A DNA stretch of 64,000 nt from Chrysoporthe austroafricana (lineage: Eukaryota > Ascomycota > Sordariomycetes > Diaporthales > Cryphonectriaceae). Within the stretch, counting starts at the first letter, position 1. Each line of letters starts with the position of its first letter. The notes beneath the pieces were generated by a model, which saw only the letters and a list, made by a program, of their open reading frames with translations, did not search any database and was not told the origin of the DNA. Positions 1 through 11,056 of this stretch are shown piece by piece. The stretch spans positions 1,798,001 to 1,862,000 of the forward strand of contig JYIP02000003.1 in NCBI GenBank assembly GCA_001051155.2, written 5' to 3'. Position numbers and translations under genes: made by a program.

Positions 1-929
1 CGAGTTGGGCGAATACACGCTGCCACAGGGGACAAAAGGCATGAGGACGGTGAAGGTCGCCAGGAGTGAACAATGTCTGGAGGGGACAGGGCAGTGAATG
101 TCGAGGGAGAACAAGAGACGGGTGACTTCCCAAGGTCCCGAGCTACTGGAGGCAGAGAGAGGCATGTACGCGTATACACGCATACGCAGGCGTCTAGGTG
201 ACCTGAAGCGGAAGGAACAGGCGGGCTGGCGAGATTGTGCCACTGCCGTTTGGTTCTCCGTGGCGACCTCCGTGGCGACCTCAAGAAGCTCCAGGTTGCA
301 CCTCCCGCCAGACTGCCAGTCCTCGCAACTATCTCCAGCCAAGGCTGGCAAGGGGGTCCAATCCCTTGTCACTGCTGCCGAGCCTCCCTCTATGCCCTCG
401 CCGAGCGTCCTTTCCCGTCCTTCCCATCGCGCGGGCCCGGACCAACCAACACGATCCCGACCGTTCAGTCTCCAAGGCCGGCCGCATTAGCGACAGCGCA
501 CACGAAACGTCGGACCAGGAACGTTCAGGTTACACGGAGATGCACATCACCAAGCCACATCCCATCTACCGGAGATGTCAAGTAGCAGGGGCTAAGCCAC
601 AAGTTTTGCCCTTCTCTCTGCGATCTGCTCCGAGATTTGGGACTCTTTTGAGTACCGACGCTCGACGGACGCACACGGCTGGAGTTTGCAGACGTAGGAG
701 ACCGTTTCGTGGACAATCTGGCACGGCAACATTGATGCCAGCCCGTGCCAGCCCGCTTGAAAGACACTGCATCGTATCCCATGGGTACACCAGTCCGTTC
801 TTTCTCTGTTTTCTGTACCGTCAAATGTGTAAAGCAGAGACCGGGAACTCCATTACTCTGTCTGTCCGCCTTGTCTAAATGCAAATGCAACCATGCAGTC
901 AATCAGTCACAACCTCCGAAATTGCAAAA
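1..929. other. Intergenic sequence downstream of the ER Hsp70 gene
   Basis: GC-rich sequence to the left of the Hsp70 stop codon at 930. Open frames on both strands have no recognisable domain, overlap one another and are rich in Arg, Pro and Ser, as expected of chance frames in GC-rich DNA. The part next to 930 is probably 3' untranslated sequence of the minus-strand gene. A 12-bp unit (cgtggcgacctc) occurs twice in tandem near 260-283. I see no gene here. Confidence 0.6.
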
Positions 930-3900
930 TCACAGCTCGTCCTTCTTGTGCTCCTTCTCGCCCTTCATAGTCTCTTCGCTACCCTCTTCGGCAGCCGGCC
1001 TCGCGGCCTGGTCCTCCTGGAACTTCCTTATCATCTCTTCGAGCTCCTCAGTAGAGGGCATCTTGCCATCCTTGCCTATCTCGATCGTCTGCTCCGAGCC
1101 CGCACCACTTGTGCTGCTCGTCTTAGACTTCTTGGTCTTCGACGACGAGGACTTGCTCTTCTTCTTGTCGAAGTTCTTCACGCTCCTCATGGCCAGGTCC
1201 ATCCCTGCCTTGTCCAGCTTCTGGCGCCATTCCTTCAGAGCCTTGGCTGTCATGATGGGATCGTCTGTAGCACCGAGCTTTTCTTGCTTGGGCTCCATCT
1301 CCTCAAGCCATGCTGTTATCTTGGCATAGAGATCTTCTGTCTCCTTGAGATCCTCCAGGGTGTAGAGTGGTGGCACGGGGCCACGCTCCTTGAGGACATC
1401 TTCCATCTTGGCAGCGTGGGTGGAGGTCGTAGTGTCGTCCTCGAGGCCATCGAAGTCGCCAGATGGAGCGGCGGTGACGGTGGACGAGTCGGCTGATGGG
1501 GTTGCTGACGAGCCGGCTGAGACAGAGGGTGTCCAGGCGTCGTACTCGGCGATCTTGTCCTTGATATTCTGAACAAACTCCTCTGTTTGCTTGAGGGCAT
1601 CTTTTAGTCCGCTCAGGAGCTTAGGACGCTCGGTTCCCTCCTCGATCCGGTTTTGAATGGGTGTCACGATGTCTTGCAGCTCATTGAGCTTCTTCTTCAG
1701 CTCATCCTTAGAGGCATCGGTGCCATCACCATACAGCCAGTCACTAGCGGCGCTGCTCTTCTCCTCAAGGGACTTGCGCTCAGCCTCCGTAGAGGCAGCG
1801 ATGAACACCTCGCTGTCAAGCAGATCTCGAGCCTTGTAGGTGAAGCCTTCAAGTTGGTTGAGGGCCTCTTCGCGCTGGCGGCGAGCCTTGTCGGATTGTT
1901 CAAAGGCCTTGAGCTTGTCCTTCGATTGGAGGACATCTAGCTTGTCCAACTGCGGAGCGCCGCCTTTTGTGAGTTCGTACTTGACATTAACGGAGACCAT
2001 CTGCTTGGCCCTCTTTTCCTTGACCGAGGCAGACTCAGATGCCGAGGCAGAAGATGTAGTCTCCGTAGTAGTCTCGCTAGCCTCAGTCGTGGATGTTGTA
2101 GAAGACGACGAGGCCGATTCCGTGGTAGAGGCCTCTTCAGTGGTCTCAGAGGATTCGTCATCCGTGAGAGGCTTCTGCTCCTTCTTGTCGCCGAATCCAA
2201 ACAAGTTCTTGACACCGTCCATCAGGCTCTCCTTCTCGACAACCTCAGCCTCGCACTCGACGTAAGCCTTGGTGACCTCCACCTCGCTATTCTCGCTAGA
2301 CAGACGCATGCCAACCTTGAAAAGGACGTCGGATGGCTCGCAGGAATACTTTTCCTTCAACAACGAGACAGTTTCGGTTAGGTTCTTGGTGACCAGGGTC
2401 TTGGTGGCCTTCTCCTCGACGCCAGGGGTGACATCCGCAGAAGAAGCAGGAACCTCTTGGTAGAACTCGACGGAGAAGTCCTCCTTGTTAACGAACGTTA
2501 ACTCCTTGGCGGCGGCGCTAAGGTGAGAGGTCGGCGTCCAGACGCGCTGGTGGCGGGCCTTGCCCTTATCATCCGTCCACTTCATGCCAGCTGGGTAGGC
2601 GGCGCCATCCGAAATTCTGATCTCCTTGACACGGAAGCTAGGGCTGAGCTCAGCTGCGCGGAAGCCAGCACCAAAGACAGCAGACTCATCCGAGTTGACG
2701 TTGCTGCGGAGCATGTCGCCGGTGCCGAATACCTTCTCCAGCTCCTTCTGGACGAACGGCGTGCGCGTGGCACCACCGTGGAGAATGACGTCGTCGAGAT
2801 CTGCCACATTGAGGCCTGCCATATCAAGAGCAGCCTGGATTGCGCTCCCAACTCTGGCGGCGTGCGCCTCGATCAGTGCCTCAAATTCAGCCCTTGTCAC
2901 CTTATACTTGAAGTCAACGTCCTCATAGAGACCTTCAAAGCTGGTCTGAGTATTCTGGTTGGCGCTCAGAACATGTCGCAACCGCTCGGCGTCCTTCCAT
3001 AATTTCGCCATGGCTCGACCATGGGCCTTGACACCCTCAACTGTAGCCCCAACTTTCTTAGCCCCAGGTGATTGCACAAATTTCTCGACCATGTCGTCGA
3101 CAATGATTCCGTTGAGAGCATCACCGCCTAGTGACCGGTCCCATCCGCTGCCCAGCACGACGACCTCCTGAATCGTCTTGTTGAACTTGCCGACGTCCTT
3201 GACGTCACGAGCTTGCATCTTCAGAATGGTAGCCTTCGTAGACCCAGCGCCCATGTCGAAGACCATGTGATGTTCCGGCTTCTCACCCCTGTCGACGTTA
3301 GGGAATGTCCTGCTAGTCGCATAGTTGAGACCCACGGCCAGCCCGTCGCTGATGAGGGACAGCACCTTGAGACCAGCCAACTCAGCAGCCATCTCGACGG
3401 CGCGCTTCTCCTCAATTGTGTAGAAAGGCGGCACAGTAAGGACAACACTACGAACACTTGTGTCCGGGCCCGCCATGTTCTCTGCGTTCTTCTGGATGCT
3501 CTGCAGCTCCATGGCCAGTAGCTCCTCGACCAACCACGCCGGCTCCTCGGCGGTGAAAGCGTCCTTGCTCTTAAACGCCGCAGTCCCCTTAACCTTGTGA
3601 CTCTCGAGCTGTAGCGCAGGGTGTCGGGCAGCGTACTCCTTGACCTCAGGACTGTCGACAGGCAGACCAAGGAGAGTCTTCAGGTTCGGGTAGACATCGC
3701 CTGGGAAGCGTGCGGATAGGGCCATGGCATCGGAGCCGTAAAGACGTTCAGGAAAGACGCCAGGCTTTGCGCCATTCTGTGGAGGCTTAAAGGCGACAGC
3801 GGAGGTCTCTTTTCGGCGCGAGTCTTTGGTCAGGACAATTTCGAGAGGGATGCCAGGTTTCACGAGGGCAGCCTTGATGTATTCTGTGCCGAGATCGACG

Positions 3901-3992
3901 CCTAGCACTGCGGAGGCAGCGAAGACATGTGTAGTAAAGAGGAAGAGGGCGCAGAGGATGATGCGCAGAGGAGAGAACATAGTCCTCGCCAT
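930..3992 (-). CDS. lhs1: ER-lumenal Hsp70 family chaperone, Lhs1/Orp150 (Hsp110/Grp170) type
   Basis: A 1020-residue, intronless protein. The N terminus is a signal peptide (basic start, then a hydrophobic run to about residue 26) and the last four residues are KDEL, an ER-retention signal, so it should act in the ER lumen. The ATPase domain begins at about residue 29 with VLGVDLGTEYIKA, the Lhs1-type variant of the Hsp70 phosphate-binding loop. It continues with PPFYTIEEKRAVEMAAELAG and the second phosphate loop FDMGAGSTKAT. A Ser/Thr/Glu-rich low-complexity stretch in roughly residues 620-670 separates the substrate-binding region from a long charged helical C-terminal half, and the overall length fits large Hsp70s of this class. 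In yeast, Lhs1 is a nucleotide-exchange partner of Kar2/BiP in protein import and folding. The ATG lies in a strong context (ccaccATGG). Assignment to the large ER Hsp70 class is firm; orthology to Lhs1 follows from signal peptide, length and retention signal. Confidence 0.93.
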   Translation of the reverse strand: MARTMFSPLRIILCALFLFTTHVFAASAVLGVDLGTEYIKAALVKPGIPLEIVLTKDSRRKETSAVAFKPPQNGAKPGVFPERLYGSDAMALSARFPGDVYPNLKTLLGLPVDSPEVKEYAARHPALQLESHKVKGTAAFKSKDAFTAEEPAWLVEELLAMELQSIQKNAENMAGPDTSVRSVVLTVPPFYTIEEKRAVEMAAELAGLKVLSLISDGLAVGLNYATSRTFPNVDRGEKPEHHMVFDMGAGSTKATILKMQARDVKDVGKFNKTIQEVVVLGSGWDRSLGGDALNGIIVDDMVEKFVQSPGAKKVGATVEGVKAHGRAMAKLWKDAERLRHVLSANQNTQTSFEGLYEDVDFKYKVTRAEFEALIEAHAARVGSAIQAALDMAGLNVADLDDVILHGGATRTPFVQKELEKVFGTGDMLRSNVNSDESAVFGAGFRAAELSPSFRVKEIRISDGAAYPAGMKWTDDKGKARHQRVWTPTSHLSAAAKELTFVNKEDFSVEFYQEVPASSADVTPGVEEKATKTLVTKNLTETVSLLKEKYSCEPSDVLFKVGMRLSSENSEVEVTKAYVECEAEVVEKESLMDGVKNLFGFGDKKEQKPLTDDESSETTEEASTTESASSSSTTSTTEASETTTETTSSASASESASVKEKRAKQMVSVNVKYELTKGGAPQLDKLDVLQSKDKLKAFEQSDKARRQREEALNQLEGFTYKARDLLDSEVFIAASTEAERKSLEEKSSAASDWLYGDGTDASKDELKKKLNELQDIVTPIQNRIEEGTERPKLLSGLKDALKQTEEFVQNIKDKIAEYDAWTPSVSAGSSATPSADSSTVTAAPSGDFDGLEDDTTTSTHAAKMEDVLKERGPVPPLYTLEDLKETEDLYAKITAWLEEMEPKQEKLGATDDPIMTAKALKEWRQKLDKAGMDLAMRSVKNFDKKKSKSSSSKTKKSKTSSTSGAGSEQTIEIGKDGKMPSTEELEEMIRKFQEDQAARPAAEEGSEETMKGEKEHKKDEL

Positions 3993-6052
3993 GGTGGGGT
4001 TTCAAGCCCACGTCGAAGGGGACGATGGCTGCAGTTAGCTCAGAATACGCGCTGTAAGTAATCCGTAAAGCTGCCAAAGGAGTGTGTGAAAGGGCAGGCC
4101 GACGTGACGGGCAGGAAAGGAAACGGAGGGCGCCAAAGGAGGAGAGACGGCGGGATATTGAAGACCGCATCCAAGGTGGTCCCAAGGTGAGAAAGTGGGA
4201 ATGTGGCCTTTACTATTTACGTCGTCGTCGGACTTCTGCAGAGCTCGCTGAAGAAGGACAAGTTTCCCCACGTCGTTGAACGATGTATAACTCCGGGCGA
4301 ATCTGGGCGGACAGGTACTTCAGCCTGCCTGGGGCTCGAGCTGATTCGGCGAGGTGTCCACTTCACACGCTGCAACCCTGGTCCTTCCCGGTCCAGGGCT
4401 GAAGCTTAGATCGACCTCATCCCATTGTGCCCATCTACGTGTGTACTTTTGTACATTTATCTTCTTAGACAGACGTTGGACATTAAAGGAGATTGCGTCA
4501 AATGTGCGTATAATAGGATCAGCCGAATCTCTGCAGTGCTCTCACTACGGGCAGGTTAATGTCCGCGAGAGCAGTGGTGCTTCACTAGAAGTCCGTGGCA
4601 CGCAGGCACCTTTACGATTTGTGATGAATAGGCAGGCTCCTGAGGTTAGCAATAAATGTGTAAACTGTCACGTCCATAGATCCTACACGCCTACGGCCTG
4701 ATAGACTCAATCGTGCACGTCAAGTAGGCAAAGCTATCTGCATGAAGCTGGCCACGACTTGTGGCAGACGCTTGTGGATCGTCCATCAGGCGATAATCTA
4801 GCTGAAATATCACAAGTGCCTGCCACCATTCCATTCGGGCCTTATGATAGTTATGTATGCAAGAAGACGTCGCCTTTCCCTTCTACCTCATTACTGTTGG
4901 AAGACCAGGATCGGCTCTTTTCGTCTGGATGCAGGTTCGTCGCCTAACGAGCATCATTGGTAGGACGATCACTTCTAGGTTGTCAAAGGCATTTGCTTGA
5001 GATCATGTTAACAGGGATCGCAAGGGTACCTATTCCAGGAATGTGATGCCGCATATAAAAGTTACGAGCCCGCAGAGTATCGAATACTGTATGCACATTA
5101 GCACCGGTATTGTCTGTCAACACGATGTCTGGTGCCTTACACGAGACGTCCCAGGGTAAGAAGGGATACGAATGTTAGACAGACGGACTAGAGGAGGCCA
5201 TTATGTGCTGCGCCATTCCAAGACTCTGGCTTCTCCATTTTTGTCGATGTTTGCTGAGAAAAATGGCTCACCGCGCAAGGTGGCTAGAGACTCTGTGTGC
5301 GATAATCATATGTCACTTTACTCAAAGTAGTATTCATTAGGCGTATAGAGCGGAGCGAGTTGATGCCTGTCCATTTATAAGACCGTACTATCTGGGAGAA
5401 CCAGGCAGTCTCTTCTACGCAGTTGTAGGTACCGACCTATGGCCAAGTGGAACAAGCAAAACATTGCCGGCGAGTCGCAATCGGGACAAGACGAAAGTAA
5501 CCCAATCACCGAGGTTTCCCCAAGTCACACAGATGATTCACCACCGCACAGTTAGTGTGCGGTGTATTTGAACAAATGCAGTGAGGATTTTACAATGAGA
5601 TCCTGACCGATTGATTGACATAAACGATGATGCTCAGCTCGTAGCATCTCCAGGATAGGGAGCCTCTAGCTTTCTATACTGACAAGCAAGCACTTCGCCT
5701 AATAGCTTGATCAAGCCGGAGCGGTCCCTTCTGTCTAGGCATGAAGCATGCCTCAGCGATGACGGGGGTGAGAAGACGGGACGAGCGATTGAGGCGACGT
5801 ACTAATTGTATCATCATTGTGACGTGGCCGAGTATAAGAGTGGCATCGTGATCCAGAGGACCGACACGGATGATGAGCCCCAGAGTTTAAATGATATACG
5901 GCGTACGGGGCTGACTGGACAACACGATCAGGGAACCCCATGAGGAGGAAGTACTAGAAATTTGAGGAACACATAGTGGCCCTCGAGTCGGTGATAGACG
6001 CATCCGGCGATGGATCCCAGATGTATTGGTTCCGAAATCGAAGTTTCTCGTA
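3993..6052. other. Intergenic region between lhs1 and the CorA-like gene
   Basis: About 2 kb that holds the promoter of the minus-strand lhs1 gene (near 3993-4300) and the 3' flank of the CorA-like gene. Short open frames (for example 4354-4701 and 4082-4279) lack domains and are not flanked by credible splice sites that would extend them. No gene is called. Confidence 0.55.
4266..4276 (-). promoter_or_regulatory. Possible unfolded-protein-response element upstream of lhs1
   Basis: Read on the coding strand of lhs1 the bases are ACGACGTGGGG, about 275 bp upstream of the ATG. This resembles the ACGTGG core of UPR-type elements bound by Hac1/XBP1-class bZIP factors. An ER Hsp70 is an expected UPR target, which makes the match suggestive. 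It is a single short match and could be chance. Confidence 0.25.
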
Positions 6053-7474
6053 TCATCGCCTTCTCTCCTGGTGTACGTACTGTTCCCACCGATTATAAGC
6101 CGCAAATATGGAAATAGTACATATTATGACAGTAACCAGCGCCACCACACATGTCCATGCCGGGAGCGGCGAACCGTTGATCTCGGCAATATTCATACCG
6201 AATATGCTCGTCACAAGGTTTAGCGGGATGAAGATGAACGCCAGTTGTGTGAGCTTCTGTGCGGACTGCGCCTGCCGGATGCTCATCTCGGAGTCCATCA
6301 CGCTGATGGAGCTCATGAGAAGCTGGAAGGTGTCCATTAGGAAGCGGTCCGTGGTCTCGGCGTCGGCCAGGATCTCCGTAAAGACCTGGTCAGGGGATGA
6401 CAAGCCGTTCCCGACATCTCGCATCTCCTCTCTGATACTCTGGGGAATATATTTCTTGGCCTTTGCGACTTCGGTGCGCAGGACGATGATGCTCTGTCGG
6501 CGGTCGTGAAGTTGATCGTTGATCTGGATCCGAGGCCGGCGTATATCATTGAATGCAATCTGTCTGATGTTCTGGTCGAGTCTACGTAGGTTGTAGTTCC
6601 ATGTAGACTGAACCAGAAGGTACATCACCGCGTCAGGGGACATCAACTCAGCCCTCAAAGTGTCGACGTGCCATAAATGAGTGAAGAATTGCTTCAGGCA
6701 TTCGAATAGAGAGTGATCGCGGTGCCCAAAGAGCGCTGGCAGCAGCAGGCCTCCACGGCTGCGAGACACGGGCAGGTGAAGGTGGGCTTTGGTGTTCAGA
6801 GGCGAGATACCTCCTCCGGGAGTACCCATCATTGGGGCGTCTACGAGGAAGATAACTGGCAGTTTTATTCAGTAATCCGATCCTTAGCTTCGGTTCCTAA
6901 TAAGAAAGTGGGACTAACATATGTTTTTGTCAACTTGACAGTGTGAGATGCGCGTATTCGCCTGCCATCCGTGTTGGGGATCGAACGCGACTCGGCGCTT
7001 CATGAAATTAGGATCCTGCAAGCCATGGGATGGCGTGTTTCCTTGGATCGGCTCCGATAACTCCCACAGAAACACTCCATCAACATGCCAGCAGGTCACT
7101 ATAGTGGGCACTGTCTGTGTGGCTTTCGACACGGGGGGTTCCCCGACCCAAGTCGTCGGCCTCCTTTGGTTAGTTACCGTGCTGGAGAAGACGGCATTCC
7201 AAGGCGTAGCCCCCTCGGGCACAAATGCGTGCTCGTGGAAAAAGGCGGGGTCGATGCTAAGTGTCTTGTTCAGTTCAGCCATCCAGGCAGAATCGATGTT
7301 CTCGATGATGACTACGATGGTATCTTCCTTGCCGGCCAACGAGGAAATGTCGGAGAAGGAGAAGACCTTCTGCTCCTGGTAGTTATAAGAGACCGCCCTT
7401 GTCCTATCATGGTGAAAATAGGGCAATGAGCCTAAGACCTTGATAGAGGACGCCTCTTGCGACATTTGCGGCAT
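6053..7474 (-). CDS. CorA-like Mg2+ transporter protein, two exons
   Basis: Two reading frames join across a 63-nt intron. Exon 1 is 7474-6919, the intron 6918-6856 (GTTAGT donor, tactga branch-like site, cag acceptor) and exon 2 is 6855-6053. The phases match and the junction reads KNIFIFLVDAP; the product is 452 aa. The C-terminal half has an amphipathic helical stretch, then two membrane segments. The first ends with the family signature GMN (IFGMNIAEI) and the second is in the last ~35 residues, with a charged tail, as in CorA proteins that assemble as pentameric divalent-cation channels. The N-terminal half contains CWHVDGVFLWEL, like the cytosolic domain of fungal CorA-like proteins. 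I start at the ATG at 7474 (MPQMSQ); an open stretch upstream has only a TTG. An additional 5' exon is possible. Most CorA proteins have MPEL after GMN; here it is IAEI. Confidence 0.8.
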
Positions 7475-9160
7475 TATATGTGGCAGAGTACCGGACCTTC
7501 TAGAGAAGAGATGGCCAAGGGTCGGGAATCGAAAGGAGATCAGCAAAGATGTCAAGGCAAAGGTTTGCGACCAGAGAAGAAAGCTCAGACTGTGTGCTCA
7601 GACTGCTTGTAGAACAGGCTGCGAATTGACCACAGCCCAAGGGTTGTGGCCTTGGCTGTGTTCAGCCGCATATGCATCATAGTACGCCTACTGCGGCGCA
7701 GTGGGGTTACATGCGGAAGTGCTGACACTCAAGAAGCACGATATCGGATGATGGAGATGTCAGACACAAAAGCCAAACCAAGAGGGGAGAAGAAAACAGA
7801 GACAGTTAGAGCAGGGGGAGGAGCGATGGCGCTCTCGTTCTTTAAGGTGCGAGAAAAAGCACTTGGAACGACCCTGCGAGACCAATCCAAGTAACTCTGT
7901 GCCGACAGGCCAGCAGTGCCTTTCGCGTTGTTCCCCAGACGACAGGACTGAGTGTCGTTCCCTGCAAGCAACGAGGTGCCAAAGAACACGCAAATTCTCG
8001 CCTCGACCTGCCTCATACGAAGACGTAGGCAGTGTTCGATGCTCAGGTATGGTGGACAACTACGTCTTCTCGAGAGATATCAGTGAACTCGACATTGTCG
8101 CTGCGCGTTGGATCACCATCACTTCTCGTCCGCGAATTCCTGCCGGGTGCTGAATTGAGCACATCAAGGATGCAGACTATTATTCCCACCCATTACCGTC
8201 GACCTCTGGCGCTGATGAGGCTGATGAGCAGCCTGGCTCCTGAGCTCTGGCCAGCGACGATAAAATGGCAGGCCCGCGAACACGAGGGGCGCATCCGGGT
8301 GCGAGAGCGGAAAGGAAAGGCATTGGTAGCAGAGGTCGTCAGCAGCCTTCCCCTGCAGGTGCCATTTCCTCAAGCATACAGAAATCTGAGATTCGGGATG
8401 ACGGAAAAGAATCAGCACTGTTTCTTGGGTCACGAGGTCTCTTGTATTGTATGAGAGACGAGGAACGGACGTCGAAACGGGTGCCAGTTCACCGGACATC
8501 ATCACGAGGGGAGCACAGGCCTCGTCGCGCCACGCCCAAGCTCTACGCGAGAACGCTCCTGGCGAATGGGAAGCTGCGGGTCAGTGACTAACTTGCCTCA
8601 CAGGTGGGTAGGTGGGGGGCGGCGGCTGCAGTACTATGGTAGCACTGCTGGCCACTGCTACTGGGACGGTACCACTGGTACCTCACGGTCCCTAGTAGTC
8701 AGGGGGAAGACACGCTTGCCGAAATGGGCGTTTCGTATCAACAAAGTCATCGAATGGCAGGGGCAAGATTGCCCTTCACCGTCTCCTGCAGCACCCTGAA
8801 GTCTTCCCCTGCGGCTGTGGTACAGTGACAGCCTAGACGAGTGACAGGCGTGTGACTGCAGCGCTAAAGTTGACTGCTGGGCCGCTGAGCAGTCGAAATT
8901 TCATCAGGCAGCGGGCAAAGATTTGGGAGATCCCAACACCACCACACCCCACACCCTTGCAAGGATGAGGTGCAACGTGCAGCGATCTACTCTCCAAGAC
9001 CCCAAACACAACTTCCCATCTCATCCTCACCGTCGCTCTTCGAGACTGACGACCTACCAACCCTGCCCACTGGCTTCTCTCTCCCCCCTCTTTTTTTCTG
9101 TTGTCTGTTCCACCATCCCAATCGCAGTCTATCGTCTCTCGCTGAGCCGTCGTCACAATC
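7475..9160. other. Intergenic region between the divergent CorA-like and alpha-tubulin genes
   Basis: Shared upstream region of two divergently transcribed genes. Several short overlapping frames (7863-8153, 8032-8454, 8265-8591 on plus; 7760-8059 on minus) show no domain and no consistent codon pattern. No gene is called. Confidence 0.55.
9074..9110 (+). promoter_or_regulatory. Pyrimidine-rich tract upstream of alpha-tubulin
   Basis: A C/T-rich run that ends about 50 bp before the tubulin ATG. Pyrimidine tracts near the transcription start are common in strongly expressed filamentous-fungal genes. The start context cacaatcATG is also typical. The role is inferred from position and composition only. 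Confidence 0.4.
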
Positions 9161-11056
9161 ATGCGTGAGATTATCAGCATCAACGGTGAGCTTTTCCCCT
9201 CTCCTTTTTCCCGTCACGCGTCTCTCCGCCTTGGCCTGACCTGGCCCTCAACGAGCGGCGCCCCCCTGCACGACCCTCCTCACCCCTCGATACCTGTCGG
9301 TGATGATGGCGATGATTGTGTACTGACTTTCTGTGTGCTTCAGTCGGCCAGGCTGGTTGCCAGATCGCCAACTCCTGCTGGGAGGTAAGCTTTTGTCCTG
9401 ATGTGTCGCCGAGACCTGCGCGTCGCCGAGTTGATCCGTCACCGCCAAACATGTCAACAAACATGACCCCTCCACACTACGGACCCGACCATGCGAAATC
9501 ATGTCAAAGGAGCTGGACTGACCTTGAAACCTCTTCCTCTAGCTCTACTGTCTCGAGCACGGCATCCAGGTACGTTCCCGGCCCTCTAGCCTGGGCAGCT
9601 GCAGCTCTCACTGACGCGTTATCTCGCAGCCCGATGGATACCTGACCGAAGAGCGCAAGGCCGCTGACCCCGACCATGGCTTCAGCACCTTCTTCTCCGA
9701 GACCGGTATGCGCCTTTCCGGCTGACACACGCCTCTAGGGTTCATATCTGACGCGTTGAAAATTATACAGGCCAGGGAAAGTACGTCCCGCGAACCATCT
9801 ACTGCGATCTTGAGCCCAACGTTGTCGACGAGGTCCGGACCGGCCCCTACCGAAGCCTGTTCCACCCTGAACACATGATCACTGGCAAGGAGGATGCCTC
9901 CAACAACTACGCTCGTGGTCACTATACCGTCGGCAAGGAGCTCATTGATGGCGTCCTCGACAAGATCCGCCGCGTCGCCGACAGCTGCGCCGGTCTCCAG
10001 GGATTCCTCGTCTTCCACTCCTTCGGCGGCGGTACTGGCTCTGGTTTCGGCGCTCTGCTGATGGAGCGCCTCTCCGTCGACTACGGAAAGAAGAGCAAGC
10101 TGGAGTTCTGTGTCTACCCCGCGCCCCAGACCGCCACCTCCGTCGTCGAGCCTTACAACTCCATCCTCACCACCCACACAACTCTGGAGCACGCCGACTG
10201 CTCCTTCATGGTCGACAACGAGGCTATCTACGACATCTGCCGTCGCAACCTTGGCCTCGAGCGCCCTGACTACATCAACCTCAACCGCCTGATTGCTCAG
10301 GGTACGTTTTGCGGGTGGCTGAATGATTGTACATGCTGACAAATCCATAGTCGTGTCTTCGATCACCGCCTCCCTGCGTTTCGATGGCTCCCTCAACGTC
10401 GATCTGAACGAGTTCCAGACCAACTTGGTCCCATACCCGCGTATCCACTTCCCCCTGGTCGCCTACGCCCCCGTCATCTCTGCCGCCAAGGCTGCCCACG
10501 AGGCGAACTCCGTCCAGGAGATGACCATGTCTTGCTTCGAGCCATACAACCAGATGGTCAAGTGCGACCCCAGGAACGGCAAGTACATGGCTACTTGCTT
10601 GCTCTACCGTGGTGACGTCGTCCCTAAGGACGCCCACGCTGCTGTTGCCACCCTCAAGACCAAGCGCACCATTCAGTTCGTCGACTGGTGCCCCACGGGC
10701 TTCAAGCTGGGTATCTGCTTCCAGGCCCCTGAACAGGTCCCCAACGGTGATCTCGCCAAGGTCAACCGCGCTGTGTAAGCAATTCCAAAGGACAAACCCC
10801 ACAGTATAAGATGCTAACAGCTTTCAGGTGCATGCTCTCCAATACGACTGCGATCGCCGAGGCGTGGTCTGCTCTATCCGCCAAGTTCGATCTCATGTAT
10901 TCCAAGCGCGCTTTCGTCCACTGGTATGTTGGTGAGGGTATGGAGGAAGGTGAATTCTCCGAAGCTCGGGAAGATCTTGCTGCTCTTGAGCGCGATTACG
11001 AGGAAGTTGCTGCCGACTCCATGGGCGAGGAGGGCGAGCTTGAGGCTGAGTACTAA
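9161..11056 (+). CDS. tubA: Alpha-tubulin, seven exons
   Basis: Subunit of the alpha/beta-tubulin dimer that builds microtubules. Exons are 9161-9185, 9344-9384, 9543-9569, 9630-9705, 9771-10301, 10351-10774 and 10828-11056; all six introns have GT-AG ends and compatible phases, and the spliced product is 450 aa, the usual alpha-tubulin length. The protein starts [20 protein letters not shown]. It has the tubulin signature GGGTGSGFG in the [11 protein letters not shown] segment, and [18 protein letters not shown] with the alpha-specific catalytic Glu that triggers hydrolysis of the beta-tubulin GTP. It ends in an acidic tail with a terminal tyrosine (EGELEAEY). The residues ahead of [11 protein letters not shown] lack the acetylatable Lys40 loop of animal alpha-tubulin, as is usual in fungi. 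The first intron falls right after codon 8. The assignment is certain; the symbol follows Aspergillus usage and paralogue identity is not tested. Confidence 0.97.

Noticed and set aside
237..878. 213-codon plus-strand frame left of lhs1
   Set aside because: No domain, composition typical of chance frames in GC-rich DNA, and overlapped by frames of similar length on both strands.
879..3521. Several long plus-strand frames inside lhs1
   Set aside because: They are shadows of the 1020-codon minus-strand Hsp70 gene.
6960..7000. tRNA B-box-like word on the minus strand (gcgttcgatcccc)
   Set aside because: It is part of the CorA-like coding sequence and has no A-box or cloverleaf around it.
9608..10423. 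271-codon open frame on the minus strand
   Set aside because: It is antisense to alpha-tubulin exons and crosses its introns; codon bias of the highly expressed sense gene explains the open frame.
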